A DNA stretch of 64,000 nucleotides, from assembly GCA_907163375.1 (NCBI GenBank), contig CAJQUW010008032.1, forward strand, positions 27,501 through 91,500, given 5' to 3'. Shown here in pieces: positions 1 through 11,510 of the stretch (position 1 is its first letter; each line of letters starts with the position of its first letter). Origin of the DNA: Prostheceraeus crozeri (taxonomy: Eukaryota; Platyhelminthes; Polycladida; Euryleptidae). Under the pieces are notes generated by a model, which did no database searches, was not told the origin of the DNA, and was given only the letters and a program-made list of their open reading frames with translations. The position numbers and the translations under genes were made by a program.

Positions 1-1
1 A

Positions 2-448
2 GAAATAAGTTCGTGGTGTGAAGAAGCAGCAAAAAATAATCAGTTAGTTGAATCCAATAAAAATAAGCATATAAAGATACAATTAATAGATGATAGTGGT
101 AATATGCAAGATCCTAGTAAACTAGATAAAACAATGAAACATTGTGTAATTTTTGATGATTGTGTTAATGATAGAAATCAGTCAGTTCAGAGAAATTATT
201 TCACAAGAGGTAGACATAATAACTGTAGTGTATTTTATTTAACACAAAGTATGTATTCATTAGACGGAAGTGTTATTAGAAAGAATGCAAATATATTTAT
301 ACTATTTGAAATAAATGCAAGAAACTTAAGTGATTTGTTAAGAGATTTATGCGTAAGAAATAAAGATGAATTTAAACAATCGTGCAATTATGCTTGGTCA
401 AAAGATAATGGCTTCATTACAATTAATATTGATAAAAAAAATTCATGA
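2..448 (+). CDS. Polinton A packaging ATPase (A32/FtsK-HerA type), C-terminal part
   Basis: The frame is open from the window edge, so only the C-terminal part is seen. The Walker B region reads HCVIFDDCVND. It is followed by the family's 'TRGRHNNCSVFYLTQS' stretch (the sensor region with a polar T-Q) and by an acidic/basic tail. In Polintons and in pox- and adeno-like relatives this ATPase pumps the genome into the capsid. Walker A would lie to the left, outside the window. The gene converges on the polymerase gene across about 115 AT-rich bases. Family assignment is secure; completeness cannot be judged. Confidence 0.8.
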   Translation, partial: EISSWCEEAAKNNQLVESNKNKHIKIQLIDDSGNMQDPSKLDKTMKHCVIFDDCVNDRNQSVQRNYFTRGRHNNCSVFYLTQSMYSLDGSVIRKNANIFILFEINARNLSDLLRDLCVRNKDEFKQSCNYAWSKDNGFITINIDKKNS

Positions 449-563
449 TAGAGTTATAGAACATTTGTTTACCGAGTGATAAAAAATATACAAATATAAT
501 GTTATAATATTTTATCTTTTTATTTTATATATATCAAATTTGTCTATCTTAGAAATTAGAAAA

Positions 564-3480
564 TTAAAAAGGTAAAGTAGTTATTCCATCAGGTAAAATT
601 TTTCTTTTATCATCAAATGGATCTAATGCTAATTTATGTTCTTCTTTTAAATACATTTTATGTTTTTTTGAATTAAGTCTATAATTACATGCTGTTTTTA
701 TTTCATTATTAAATAATACATTTTTATAATCTTGAAATGTTATTTGATTAGCCACTGATGCCTTTGAAATTCCTTTTAATGTTTTATGTGTTTTAATATT
801 ATTAGTTGTATCATAACAATAACATTTAGATTTTAAAAATATAGCTTCTGTTATGAAATCTTCATTTCCTTCTAATTCATCTTTTACTTTACATAAATCA
901 GAAGGATGAATGATATCTTATATTTTATCTAATTTCTTCATCAAGTGTAGAATTATACGGTATTGTTAATTCTAAGAAAACAGAATCGGTATCTGTAAAG
1001 TGTAATTTATAGTTTTTGCCATAAGCAGGTGCTAAATAATCATATATAAATCTATACATAAATAGTTTAGCTAATTCTAATATAGTGAATCCAATAAAAT
1101 TAAACTTATCATGTTTTACGCTGATTCGACGTAAATGTACAGCACATAGTTCATCACTAAATCTAGTAGTTCTTTTATATGTAGGTTTCCTTGTTAAATT
1201 TTGAAACCTATCTTTATCATAAACTATTTCAATATTTTGTCTATTACGCACATTTTCTAAAGTCTTACCATAAAATGCATTATTCATTAATTTGAAGAAC
1301 ACGTTTCCAAAATCATCTTTATTTCTTTTAGCTATTTTACGTTTTTCAATATTGAACTCTATATAATTTTTTAACCACCTAGATTTTTGATAAACTAGTT
1401 TTCGATGTATTTTGGTGAGAATCATTCCATGATCTAAATACCAATCTAGCATTCTTCCTTCAACAACATACTTTCCTTTATTGCTTTGTGTTAACATAAG
1501 TTTTTTTGTTGGTCTGTATTTCTTAGGAATTAAAGATTTTTGATAATCTGAAAAATCTTCTATATTGGGAATTTTGTTTTCGGGACAGAAAGGAAAATAT
1601 TTTGTTTTATCTTTTATTTCATCAGGATATACTAAATCAACTTCATATATATAACCATGATTATAATTTCCATCATATGTTTTTTGATAATCAAGAATAT
1701 TACACCATGACATCTCACCTGTTGGTAATTCTTGTATCATGCAAGAAGAATATAAGCTATTAAAATCATAATATAACAAATAGTTTTCTCTCATGAATTC
1801 ATCAATTGCATTTTCACTTTCTAAGTCCTTCTCGTTTCGTTCGAAAAATTTCTAATATTTTTTCTTTTTCTTCTGGAGATAAAGGTTTCATTATTCCATA
1901 TTCATCTGGATTTACTTTCTTATTATAACATTTAACATATCTATTACCTACAACTGATGAAACTCCACCTCTAATTCCAGATTCAAAAAATAATAATTTA
2001 TCATATGTATTTTCTTTATAATGTTTAAGTTTAACGACTTTCAACCATCGTTGAACAGTATGTTTTAATCCTGCTAACCATGTTAAACCTGGTGTAGAAT
2101 AACAATAACATGGATCTATTCCGTAATATTCTAAACACATATCACGAAAGTTTTCAAAAAGATCAGCTAAGTATTAATACATCTATCTGAAGATATTTCA
2201 TTGTATAATCATACATTGTTTTACAATTTAACTCTCTCCAATTTTTTTCAGCTTCTGCATAGTCTTCTTCAGATAATTGTGATTGTTTTAATGTTGATTT
2301 AAATTTATTTATTGGAGGAAGTTGTTTTTCTTCCATAATTTTATTCACAGAATTAAAATCTCCAGTTATAGTAATCTCATACGGAAATATTCCTTTTAAA
2401 GGTTTTAAATTATATTTATTTAATATTTTACATTGTTCAGTTTCAAAGTTTTTCCCATAACATCTAATGAATAAGGAGTAAAAAATCTAAATGCATCTAA
2501 AATTCTAATACAACCTAATTGCATTGAAAAATATTCTTCTTCTGTTTTACATAGTACATTTATTTGTTGTTGTTGTAATTTTTCAGATGAAAATAAATCT
2601 TTCATTACTAGATGGAAATCATATTTAGAACCATTGTAGAAATATAGAGGAACAAAGTTATATTTAAATTTATTAGCATTAAGATTACAAGAATTATGTG
2701 CTGCACCTCTATATAATCCATTTAGATGATCATGATCTTTTACCTTATCAAGATATCTACCTCTGCCATTTTTATAATTTTTTGTAAATTCTTTTCCACA
2801 GTAATAACAATTTGTTTCATTAACAAAATTTAATTTTTCTTTTTCTGTTAATGGCATCATTGGTATATTTGTTTCAAGCAATTGTGAAAAATAATTTTGT
2901 AATTCTTCTACTTTCTTTGTAAACATTTCTGAACTATCTTCACCATAGTATTGATAATATTCTGATTTAAATAATTCAGGATAATTTGAATGAATGTACA
3001 TTCCCCAACATAATGGTTTTTGTTCAAATAAATATTTTTCTTTACTTTGTTCAGATGCACTTTTTCAGAATTATCATATTCCAGAATTATCATTTTCAGA
3101 ATCGGGTGAAGCCCTGGAAGACATCTCCGTGTCTGATTTTGTGTCATATTAACATTATATGCTTCAAAATCACAATAAATAGTAAAGGGTACTTTATTTT
3201 TAAAATACCATTTATTATATTCTAAATAATCATCTTTAGGAAAGTATGTTTCAGACTGCTTCATTTTGTTGACAATTCTCCAAATGTCTATTCATTTCTT
3301 CTTTAGTTCTAAAACTTGTCATACATTGAAGACAAGGAAAATTTGTATTATCTGAAGTTTTTGTAAATATAGAAACATCTTTACACAATATAAAATGACC
3401 CTGATAATATAAATATATTCGCTTGTGCTGGTTGTTTTGTCTGTTCTAAGTTTTTCAAATTTATCTTGATATATTTCATG
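564..3480 (-). pseudogene. Polinton A DNA polymerase B, decayed
   Basis: This is a relic of a Polinton-type family-B polymerase, the element's own protein-primed-type replicase. Recognisable parts in order on the minus strand: an N-terminal zinc finger (PCLQCMTSF...H...C), a Cys/His knuckle with KVKDHDHLNG, the exonuclease-side motif with a KYDFHLV-like run, polymerase motif A (YYDFNSLYSS), motif B with NAFYGKTLENVR, motif C (FTDTDSVF) and the C-terminal DDKRKILPDG tail. It is clearly broken, with about half a dozen breaks. It is AT-rich, and its sequence is far from the polymerase of Polinton C. Confidence 0.88.
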
Positions 3481-3505
3481 TGTTTCATCAATTTCTTTTG
3501 TAAGA

Positions 3506-4012
3506 TTAAATGTATTTCGATGTAAAATTTTGATTTAATATTTGTAGCTGATAACTATATTCTTTATCATATTGTTCTTTATATTGTTGTTGACATTTTT
3601 TTAAACATTCATTTATTTTTTGATTGGTTTCATTTTCTTCATTATTTAATTCTTTATTGTCTTCATTTAATTTTTGAATCGTTTCTATCTTATTTTGATA
3701 TTTATGGCCATATTCTTGTACTAATATTTTTGTTTGTTGTTGATAATCTGTTTTACATTTTTGTAAACTTTCATTTAAATTTTGTAATTTTTGTTGATAT
3801 TCTAAAGATAAAGATAAATAATCGGAATCATAATCATAATTATAATTACGTCCTTTATAATTATTATGATTAATCATTATTGGTGATAATGTTTTAACAA
3901 TTTCAAATTTTTCAGTACATATTATATTTCCTTGGTAAAAAATATTATGATGCATGTAATTTCCTCTATCATTATATACTATTTCTGATTGACATAAATT
4001 TTTATTATTCAA
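3506..4012 (-). CDS. Coiled-coil protein of Polinton A, unknown
   Basis: The 168-residue frame is dominated by Q, N, E and K. From about residue 70 to 160 it has heptad-like spacing (LSLEYQQKLQNLNESLQKC and following), so a long coiled coil is likely. No catalytic motif or membrane segment is visible. It lies upstream of the polymerase on the same strand, near the presumed element end. Polintons often carry lineage-specific coiled-coil proteins; I do not recognise a family. Low sequence complexity makes the reading less certain. Confidence 0.45.
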   Translation of the reverse strand: MNNKNLCQSEIVYNDRGNYMHHNIFYQGNIICTEKFEIVKTLSPIMINHNNYKGRNYNYDYDSDYLSLSLEYQQKLQNLNESLQKCKTDYQQQTKILVQEYGHKYQNKIETIQKLNEDNKELNNEENETNQKINECLKKCQQQYKEQYDKEYSYQLQILNQNFTSKYI

Positions 4013-4080
4013 ATAAAATTTTTTTGAATCTGAGTAAAGTGGAGTAATTTTACCAATAGAAACATAACTTGGCTCATTAA

Positions 4081-6267
4081 CCCTTTAAGCGCCAAAGTCG
4101 CATTATTGCGACGAGCAACTTGTACGTTGATATTGGTAACATTATATTGGTTTTACTTTGCTTTACTGATGCACATATTCATATCAGGTATCTGTTGATC
4201 ACAACAAGTCTTCTTCATTCATTTACTTCGCCTAGATTGGTTATAATGACCGTGTGGAGAACCAATCACAGGCGAGATTTCTATCGATTTTGAACACACG
4301 CAATCACACTGTTATCGTGACTGCGTTTGCTTGTGGGAAGCGTGTGATCATTCTTCCAGGATGGCACGACGTAGATTCGGTGCAGAAAGAGCAGCAGAAT
4401 TGATAACTCAGGACTCCGGTAGTGAACCAGAATCAGAAAATGATGTAGACATACAACTTTCAGGTCCTGGTCATTCTAGTAATGCTCTCGGAATTGGTAA
4501 TGGAGACTCCCTGCCGCCCCCTCGTAGTCGACGCCGCCGGATTGCTGCTCCGGAGTTACAGCAGGAATGGACTATTCTCGATGGACCAGAGCAGCAGTTG
4601 GACCATTGGTTACCAGTTTTTTGTGATAATAATACGGGATATCAAGGTGATCTAAATCTAGAAACTGCTGCACCTATTGATGTGATAAACTTATTCTTTA
4701 CATCCGACTTCTGGACTTTGTTGGTGACTGAGACCAATCGTTATGCTGAACAATATCTCAATGACAATGAGCTTCCCCCGAAATCGCGGTTTAGAGATTG
4801 GAAACCAGTAACTGTTCCAGAAATGAAGGCTTTCCTTTCTTTACATTTCGCCATGGGCCTTGTCCAGAAGTCAGAAATTGAAGAATATTGGTCAACCTAC
4901 TGGCTAACACAGACACCCGGTTTTTCTAAAATCATGTCCAGAAATCGCTTTGAAATAATATTATCATTTCTGCATTTCAACAACAATTCAGAACAGATAC
5001 TACGTGGTACGCCTGGTTATGACCGACTATTCAAAATTCGACCATTGATCAATGTTTTACAACCCAAGTTTTCTGCTTTGTATAATCCAAAGAAAGAATT
5101 ATCTGTGGATGAACTGACGATTGCTTTCAAGGGCAGAAGTGTTTTGAAACAGTATAACAAAATGAATCCTGATAAATGGGGATACAAAGGATTTTCCGTA
5201 TCTGAGGCAGAAAGAGGGTATCTTCTTGATATTTCTCTGTATGTTGGTAAATCTGACGAAGACGATACTGGTGCGTCTCCCTCACATCGCGTTGTTCGAG
5301 ATCTAGTGAACAGGTATGAAGGGAAAGGTCACGAAGTGTATGTCGCCAGTTATTACAGTGGAGTCCCTCTTGCTATAGATCTCAGTTACAAAGGTATTGA
5401 TGTTTGTGGCACTATAAATTCAAACAGACGCGGTCTTCCATTGGGCTTGAAGCCTGCGAATCTATCTATCTCTACAGAAAGGGGATGATCCTGTATTTGC
5501 AAGGAATGGTAAGCTTTTGGTATGCGCCTGGCAGGATACCAAACGCGTTATTATGTTATCCACTGTTCACACAAATGATTGTGTGGAAAAGCAGATTCGA
5601 TCTAGACAGAGTGAGACTGGATATCGAACCATTTCGAAACCAGTATGTGTTGCTGATTATAACCAACACATGGGTGGTGTGGATCTAACAGGGCAGAAAG
5701 CCAAAACCTATCTGTTTCCTCATCGCTCCAGGAAATGGTATCACAGAGTTGTGAACACTTTTTTGAGCATTTGTGCTGTGAATGCCCATATCATATTCAA
5801 GTCGCATCCACCAAATTCTTCAATCTCACTGAAATCTTTCATTCAAAAGATTTGTGTATCGCTGCTGGAAGATTACAAAGTTGTCCAACGGCGCGGCAGA
5901 CGTAGTTCGGGTGACATGCCCCAAAGACTAATTGAAAGGCACTTCCTGGAGCAAGCAAACACCAGACCCGATTGTACTGTTTGCAGTGATCGCACAGTAG
6001 AGGGCGGGCGGCGACAGACACAATTCAAGTGTCAAAGATGCAACGTGCCACTCTGCGCGTATCCTTGCTTTGAAAGATACCACACGCTATTGAACTTCAA
6101 ACTGTGTCATGTTTACATGTAGTACTACATTTGGACACTTGATATTATGTACTAGTAAATATATTTCATATTGGAATAGCATGTATTATCATAACATTCG
6201 ATAATTTGGGAAAAAATAGACATAACAAAAACTATAGAATTTTCGAAAAAATGCGGCGCCTAAAGGG
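4081..6267 (+). mobile_element. piggyBac-1 DNA transposon
   Basis: A 2187-bp element flanked by TTAA (4077-4080 and 6268-6271). The terminal inverted repeats are CCCTTTAAGCGCC on the left and GGCGCCTAAAGGG on the right. TTAA flanks with CCC...GGG ends are diagnostic of piggyBac. It carries one degraded transposase gene on the plus strand. It inserted next to or just outside the end of Polinton A. Confidence 0.95.
4361..6122 (+). pseudogene. piggyBac-1 transposase, frameshifted
   Basis: The ATG at 4361 begins an acidic N-terminus; a DDE_Tnp_1_7 (piggyBac) core and a C-terminal Cys-rich domain follow. The first catalytic Asp is in SVDELTIAFKGR, and the third region reads YNQHMGGVD. The place of the second Asp (family DNFYTS) reads ASYYSG, so that Asp is replaced, apparently by Ala. 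The frame shifts near 5460-5475, where CTAT is tandemly repeated, so slippage is the likely cause. The tail has paired cysteines (CTVCSDR, KCQRCNVPLC) typical of the piggyBac Cys-rich DNA-binding domain. Both the shift and the lost Asp make it inactive. Confidence 0.9.
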
Positions 6268-6271
6268 TTAA

Positions 6272-6606
6272 GAGGACATCGACTAAATGTCACAGATTGC
6301 TTTTTTCAGGATCGCTTCTTATTTTATTTTATTGTACCTACTAGGAACACATCAAGCCGTCTTTACCTCAATGCTATCTGACACAGAAGCGATCCGGGAG
6401 ATAATTTTGCTGCCGGAATTATGAATACATACGTTGAACGTTTGATAGGTGTCACTTTTTCCAACAGTCACTGTTCGTCAACAATGCACACTCGTGTCTC
6501 ACCTAGGAACAGGCAAATAGTCTATATTATATCGAAGCGCACGCCGTTATTACCAGCTGCATGCTCACTCACTGAATGTATTCATCATCTTTCATCATAA
6601 TAACAC
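6272..6606. other. Unannotated stretch, nothing recognised
   Basis: About 335 bases between piggyBac-1 and a MITE. No long reading frame, repeat or known motif is seen. Base composition is more even than in Polinton A, which suggests host DNA outside that element. Confidence 0.4.
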
Positions 6607-6608
6607 TA

Positions 6609-7604
6609 CACTGTAAATCGCTCAATACGAATCACATACGAAGGATGCATACCAAGATATTTTTTTGGTATATTTCTGTATGATCTTGGTATATATTTGT
6701 ATGCTTTTCGCATGTTATTTCAAGTGTGGTATGCTTTACATACTAAAGCCATACCAGCACAATGTTAAAAGAAAGCATCAATCATGTCCAAAGTAAGTTG
6801 ATTTAAGGACTTTTGTCAATAAAGATCACATTAACGTTACTACTGTTCTGTAAGTAGTTAGATAATGACATTCAAGAGTGATACCTTAAATGCTGAATTC
6901 GATTTTAATACATGTAAGTCCGAGGCATTTCATAAATAATCAATAAGTATTTGACCATCAACAATTATGTATCATGTAATTTTGAAATAAGGCATATTAT
7001 CAATCCGAAGTAAAAACACATTATAATTCATTAAATGCAAAAATAGTTATGTTTGAGATATATAAGTCAACATGGTTGCTGAAAAGTTATCGTTATATTG
7101 AAATGATGTTTATCAATTTAGTTCAAGGAAATGAGCTAATTATGAGTCTTGTGAATACAATAAGACAAGTTGCAAAGATGACATGCGGCTTTAATTCCAC
7201 AATAAATCTAATCTAATTAAATACCACACTTTCACAAAGAAATATTCACGGCTGGTATTACTGGAAAAAAGTTATTTGTAAGTAGTATGTAGTATAACAT
7301 ATTTTTTGCCATATGACATAAAGCTATTCATACGAAAGACATACGAAACACATACCAATTTGCATCGGATCTCGTATATAAAACATACCAAGAATTCGTA
7401 TTTCAACGTAAAACAGCCAATCACAGTTAGCATAGTTCGTATCGTTTACATACCAATCGCATACGAAAGTAAATGGCCATTCGTATGAAAAACATACCAG
7501 ATTTCTTTATATATACCAGAATCTCGTATCAAATGTTGGTTTCAAATTGTATGTAAACTTGGTATGTGTTTGTATGTAATTTTCGTATCCAGCGATTTAC
7601 AGTG
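6609..7604. mobile_element. MITE copy A (TA target, CACTGTAAATCGCT ends)
   Basis: A 996-bp nonautonomous element. The inverted ends CACTGTAAATCGCT (6609-6622) and AGCGATTTACAGTG (7591-7604) are flanked by TA on both sides. Subterminal regions are packed with CATACGAA / TTCGTATG and GGTATG motifs in both orientations, as in many MITEs where they could bind a transposase. No coding frame is convincing. A second copy lies at 45176, interrupted by Polinton C. Confidence 0.85.
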
Positions 7605-7606
7605 TA

Positions 7607-8510
7607 TACAAGCATTTTGGTACCTCCGTGAATTTAAGTACGATAATTCACAGTGTAGTTCTTTGTTATGATGAGAGAACAAAATTCCTTATTCGGATTC
7701 TTTTTCATATTAATAAATTTCCAACTTAACAGAGACAGGGGTAGTTCAGATGTGCAACACCAATTGCGGCTTTTGATTCCTTGAACGAAAGCTTCAAACT
7801 GTTGTTCCTTTTACTATCCTAACCGTTAATTACTATTTTGTCGTGGACAGTGTACTGAAAAATAAGTTCTCTGCAGTGATGATAAAAGGTCATGTGTCAG
7901 TGAGTCATCATTGGAACGCTGCAATCATTGCCTGAAATGGATGCCCGAAATAGATGTTAAGAACCGAATAGCTCTAGATATTCTTTGCGATTAAATAGAC
8001 AAGAATGACTGTCTTAAAGAAATATCTCAGGTGCTGAGCTGAGACAAGGCAATATTAAAGAAACACCAAACAAAAGTTCTGGACTTTGATCGTTTGCGTC
8101 GGCCTCTTAAGGATCAAGATGTTTGAAGGACTGGTAATATATTTATGATTGCATTTCAGAGTCAAAAAATAGCCAAATGAGTGCATGGGTTGGACATATC
8201 CCTTTTACTCCAAATCTTGGATCAGATCTTGGGAGCAGCTTCAAACAAATCGCCTATATCGACCATGACAATCCCAATGAGAAGATAACGATTTATCCAG
8301 AATTTCCATCATCCAATGTAAGTTTTCATGCCAGATATTTCAGTCTACAGATGATTTATTCAACAAGGTGATATCATCGTCAATGTTTTGATTCCATGCT
8401 GAAATCTGGTGTCAAGACAGAAGCAGAGACAGGAGCGTGGTTAACCAAACGATGGGAGATCACATAGCCGATGTACAAAGTATTTTTAATTATAATCAAT
8501 TATAATCATA
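7607..8510. other. Unassigned spacer with one possible exon
   Basis: About 900 bases of apparent host DNA. The only candidate feature is a short open exon at 8160-8317 (separate entry). AT-rich sequence near 8471-8510 recurs as an imperfect direct repeat at 32783-32823, on the far side of Polinton B. Otherwise nothing is seen. Confidence 0.4.
8160..8317 (+). CDS. Possible host exon, unidentified
   Basis: A 158-base open stretch is bounded by a good acceptor (TTGCATTTCAG, ending 8159) and a good donor (AAT|GTAAGT at 8318). The encoded segment begins near SAWVGHIPFTPNLGSDLG and shows no domain I can name. No partner exon is recognised within the window. It may equally be chance or an exon of a decayed gene. 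Confidence 0.22.
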
Positions 8511-8516
8511 TGCAAT
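8471..8516. repeat. Left flank of Polinton B: imperfect direct repeat and target duplication
   Basis: 8511-8516 is TGCAAT, repeated exactly at 32748-32753 right after the other end of Polinton B: the 6-bp target duplication expected of Polinton integration. The preceding 40 bases (ATGTACAAAGTATTTTTA...) recur with changes at 32783-32823, so the target site already lay in a small duplicated AT-rich region. Confidence 0.85.
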
Positions 8517-8559
8517 AGTAGTACGGAAGTGACAAACACCAGATAGCGCAAGATGGCCG

Positions 8560-10385
8560 CCATCGCTGACTCCCCCCCCTCCCCCTCCCCTCCCCCTCCC
8601 CTCCCCCTCCCCCTCCCCCTCCCCCTCCCCCCCCCTCTGGAACGGCAGAGTGTCGTGGTCGGCCGCCGTGGTGCTTTGGGTCTGAGTGTCGTGGTGGACT
8701 TGGGCGACCGCCAGGATTAGTCTTGAGGCTATAGTGTGTGATGTTTTTCGTGCTGAATGTTGGGTTGTAAAATGGGTTGTTTCGAGTGGAAGGAGTGGTC
8801 GGATGAGAAAACGGAGGTCGGATTCGTGTTCAGCGTGAAATTCTGCATCGGTAGGGTGAGTTTCAAGGCAATCGGTGAGAAAAAATTTTCAACATTTTTC
8901 GAAAAACGACAGAGTTAGAATTTGGGACGTTTTGGTGTGTAGCGTCCAAACGAAGCATCGGATGAGAAAACGGAGGCCAGATTCGGATTCAGCGTGAAAT
9001 TCTGCATCGGTATGGTGAGTTTCAAGTCAATCGGAGAGAAAAATTTTCACTGACGTCCCCCCCCCTCTGGACAGCTTGCTTCGATTTTGGCTTCCAGTGG
9101 ATGGATTTTGTCGTGCGATAGCTCGTTTGAAAGCTAAGAGTGAGACAAATTCACTGAAAGAATCGGCTTGTTCCTATCTGTCTTCGTTTAGATGTGAGAC
9201 GCCATTTAAGATTTTGGGACATTGGCGAAAAACGACAGAGTTAGAATTTGGGACGTTTTGGGCTGTAGCTTCAAAACGAAGGCTCGGATGGGAAAACGGA
9301 TTTCAGATTTGGAATCAGCGTGAAATTCTTTATCTGTATGGTGAGTTTCAAGTCAATCGGAGAGAAAAAATTTTCAACATTTTTCGAAAAAACGACAGAG
9401 TTAGAATTTGGGACGTTTTGGTGTGTAGCGCCCAAACGAAGCATCGGATGAGAAAACGGAGGCCAGATTCGGAATCTACGTGAAATTTTGGGTTAGGAAG
9501 GATGTTTCCAGCGAAATCGGAGAGAAAAAATTTTCGGCTGACGTCCCCCCCCCCTCTGGACAGCTTGCTTCGATTTTGGCTTCTAGTGGACGGATTTTGT
9601 CGTGCGATAGCTCGTTTGAAAGCTAAGAGTGAGACAAATTCAGTGAAAGAATCGGCTTGTTCCTATCTGTCTTCGTTCAAAAGTTAGAGCGGTTACAAGA
9701 TTTTAGGTCGGAGCTCGCTTACCTGAAAAAATCCTAAGTGTCAGAGTGACTTTGTATGGGTAAAATTTTGAAAATTTTCCAAAGTGTGGAATTTCGACCT
9801 GGGACCGTCACCAAAACATTTTTCATCAAATTCTGAAATTTCACTGACCTCCCCCCCCCTCCCCCCCCCTCTGGACAGCTTGCTTCGATTTTGGCTTCCA
9901 GTGGATGGATTTTGTCGTGCGATAGCTCGTTTGAAAGCTAAGAGTGAGACAAATTCAGTGAAAGAATCGGCTTGTTCCTATCTGTCTTCGTTTAGATGTG
10001 AGACGCCATTTAAGATTTTGGGACATTGGCGAAAAACGACAGAGTTAGAATTTGGGACGTTTTGGGCTGTAGCTTCAAAACGAAGGCTCGGATGGGTAAA
10101 CGGATTTCAGATTTGGAATCAGCGTCAAATTCTTTATCTGTATGGTGAGTTTCATGTCAATCGGAGAGTTTCAAGTCAATCGGCGAGAAAAATTTTCAAC
10201 ATTTTTCGGAAAAACGACAGAGTTAGAATTTTTGCGATGGCTGCCTACTGTAGAGCCAAAACGAAGCATCGGATGGGAAAACGGAGGGCAGATTCGGATT
10301 CAGCGTCAAATTCTACATGGAAATGGTGTATTTCCAGCTCAATCGGAGCACTAGAATCGGAGATAGACGGGATTTTTAGTGTTTG
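8560..10385 (+). repeat. Terminal satellite of Polinton B, left arm
   Basis: A C/T-only tract (8572-8636) is followed by about three diverged units of roughly 300-490 bp. Each begins with a C-tract plus TCTGGACAGCTTGC (near 9056, 9546 and 9850) and contains GAAAGCTAAGAGTGAGAC and ACGACAGAGTTAGAATTTGG. The same units occur at both visible ends of Polinton C. The units stay open in one frame over long stretches, but I treat this as repeat DNA. AAGATGGCCGCC near the tip resembles a YY1 site with one mismatch. Confidence 0.85.
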
Positions 10386-10394
10386 GATGATGGT

Positions 10395-10430
10395 ATTACG
10401 TCATCAGCTGATCGCCACACACTATATAAG
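10395..10430 (+). promoter_or_regulatory. CRE plus TATA promoter, left arm
   Basis: TTACGTCA (10396-10403, CRE/ATF-type) is followed 20 bases later by TATATAAG (10423-10430). Both read inward, towards the zinc/coiled-coil gene. A strong donor (CAGAG|GTAGGT, GT at 10479) lies about 50 bases after the TATA box, giving a short noncoding first exon. The right arm mirrors this at 30807-30841. Confidence 0.6.
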
Positions 10431-10478
10431 CTGGGAACCGACGGAGACTTGTCATTTAGAGGAGAACGATTGTCAGAG

Positions 10479-11508
10479 GTAGGTCGTCTCTCTGAGCTCC
10501 GATGATAGCTTCGGACATTCCAAATTCCAAGTTTCTGAAAGAAACCGACTTAGAAATTTTCATTGCTGATATCAGCTAAGCCGTCAGACTTAGAGGTTCG
10601 CCAGGAGATGGCCTTCGTCTCCAGGCCATAAAAGACTCCAAAACTTTAAAGGCTTGTAACTTTGCTTCTACAAGTCCGTTTGACTTGATTCAAAAAAGGT
10701 TCGGTCGCTATTGACCTGCCCTAAGTGATAGACTACTTATAAAATTTCATAAGTAGTGCTAAAAAGTTGAAAATTTTAAATTCACTATTTTTGGAGGTTT
10801 TCTGGGGTTTTCGACCCTGCTGAAGTCAATGAAAGCATTTTTAATGATGTCTGAGCCAGTCTTCTCATGCTATAAGCGGCTTTTCACTGAAAGCGAGCAA
10901 GACACGGAGAGTTTTGCTGTAATATTCCACTGACAGGGTGTTCCTTCGGGACGGCGGACGATGCCGTAGTGATAAGTGTGGCAAGGGAATGTGTCATATT
11001 TGAGACCGTAACCGCTGGGGCAACTCATGTTGGGCATTTGACACAGCTCTCAACGTAGCACTTTGAACGCCAATCGGTTGAGTCTTAGCTATCTTGTCAT
11101 GGGTGGCCTCTAAACATCTCCATTGCAAAACGCTGGTGAATCAAGCACTCTACGGCTTGCTATCAAGCTGATCAAAGCAATAACTTGGGATGTTTCCTCA
11201 AGGTTTTCAAGTATGCTAAGTTCAAATCTGATATCATGTTTCAAATTTAACTAAGTCTAAGGCAGCTTTGAGGGGTTAGATCCCAGCTACTGTTCACTAC
11301 CTTTGACTCGGCGTTGCTGTTACCACTTCGGGGCAGTGACAATGATGTCTTCAGCTGTAAATGGCGGGTATCGGGGAAGATCTCTCACTTCCCTAGTGAT
11401 CAGTACAAGGCCTTCGGGCTGTCGACGGGATCGAGTGCCACTCACTACACTCAAATCTATCATTCCTCACTAAGTGTAAAAATCATTGTTTTCCGTTTTT
11501 CGCTTCAG
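10479..11508 (+). other. Probable 5'-UTR intron, left arm
   Basis: GT at 10479 pairs well with the pyrimidine-rich acceptor TTTTTCGCTTCAG ending 11508, two bases before the ATG at 11511. The 1030 bases between hold no convincing coding frame. Inferred from splice signals only. Confidence 0.5.
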
Positions 11509-11510
11509 AA

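Larger units (their letters stand above)
1..4069. mobile_element. Polinton A, partial, old
   Basis: A Polinton/Maverick terminus continues in from the left edge. It holds a packaging ATPase (plus strand), a family-B DNA polymerase and a coiled-coil gene (both minus strand). The DNA is much more AT-rich than Polintons B and C further right, and its proteins differ clearly from theirs, so it is a separate lineage. It is badly broken, with about half a dozen breaks in the polymerase, and is therefore old. The right boundary is my guess: the sequence ends in ACT near 4069, as Polinton ends often do, and piggyBac-1 sits just beyond. No terminal repeat pair can be checked because the other end lies outside the window. 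Confidence 0.75.

Noticed and set aside
6272-8510. Right-hand continuation of Polinton A beyond piggyBac-1
   Set aside because: Composition changes, no Polinton gene is visible, and MITE A plus a possible exon fill the space; the element more likely ends near 4069.
9076-10482. Long open frames in the terminal satellite (135 and 232 residues, with mirror copies at 30732-32153)
   Set aside because: They are the same diverged repeat unit read through, they run into the TATA promoter region, and frames differ in length between arms because of tract-length changes. No protein family resemblance.
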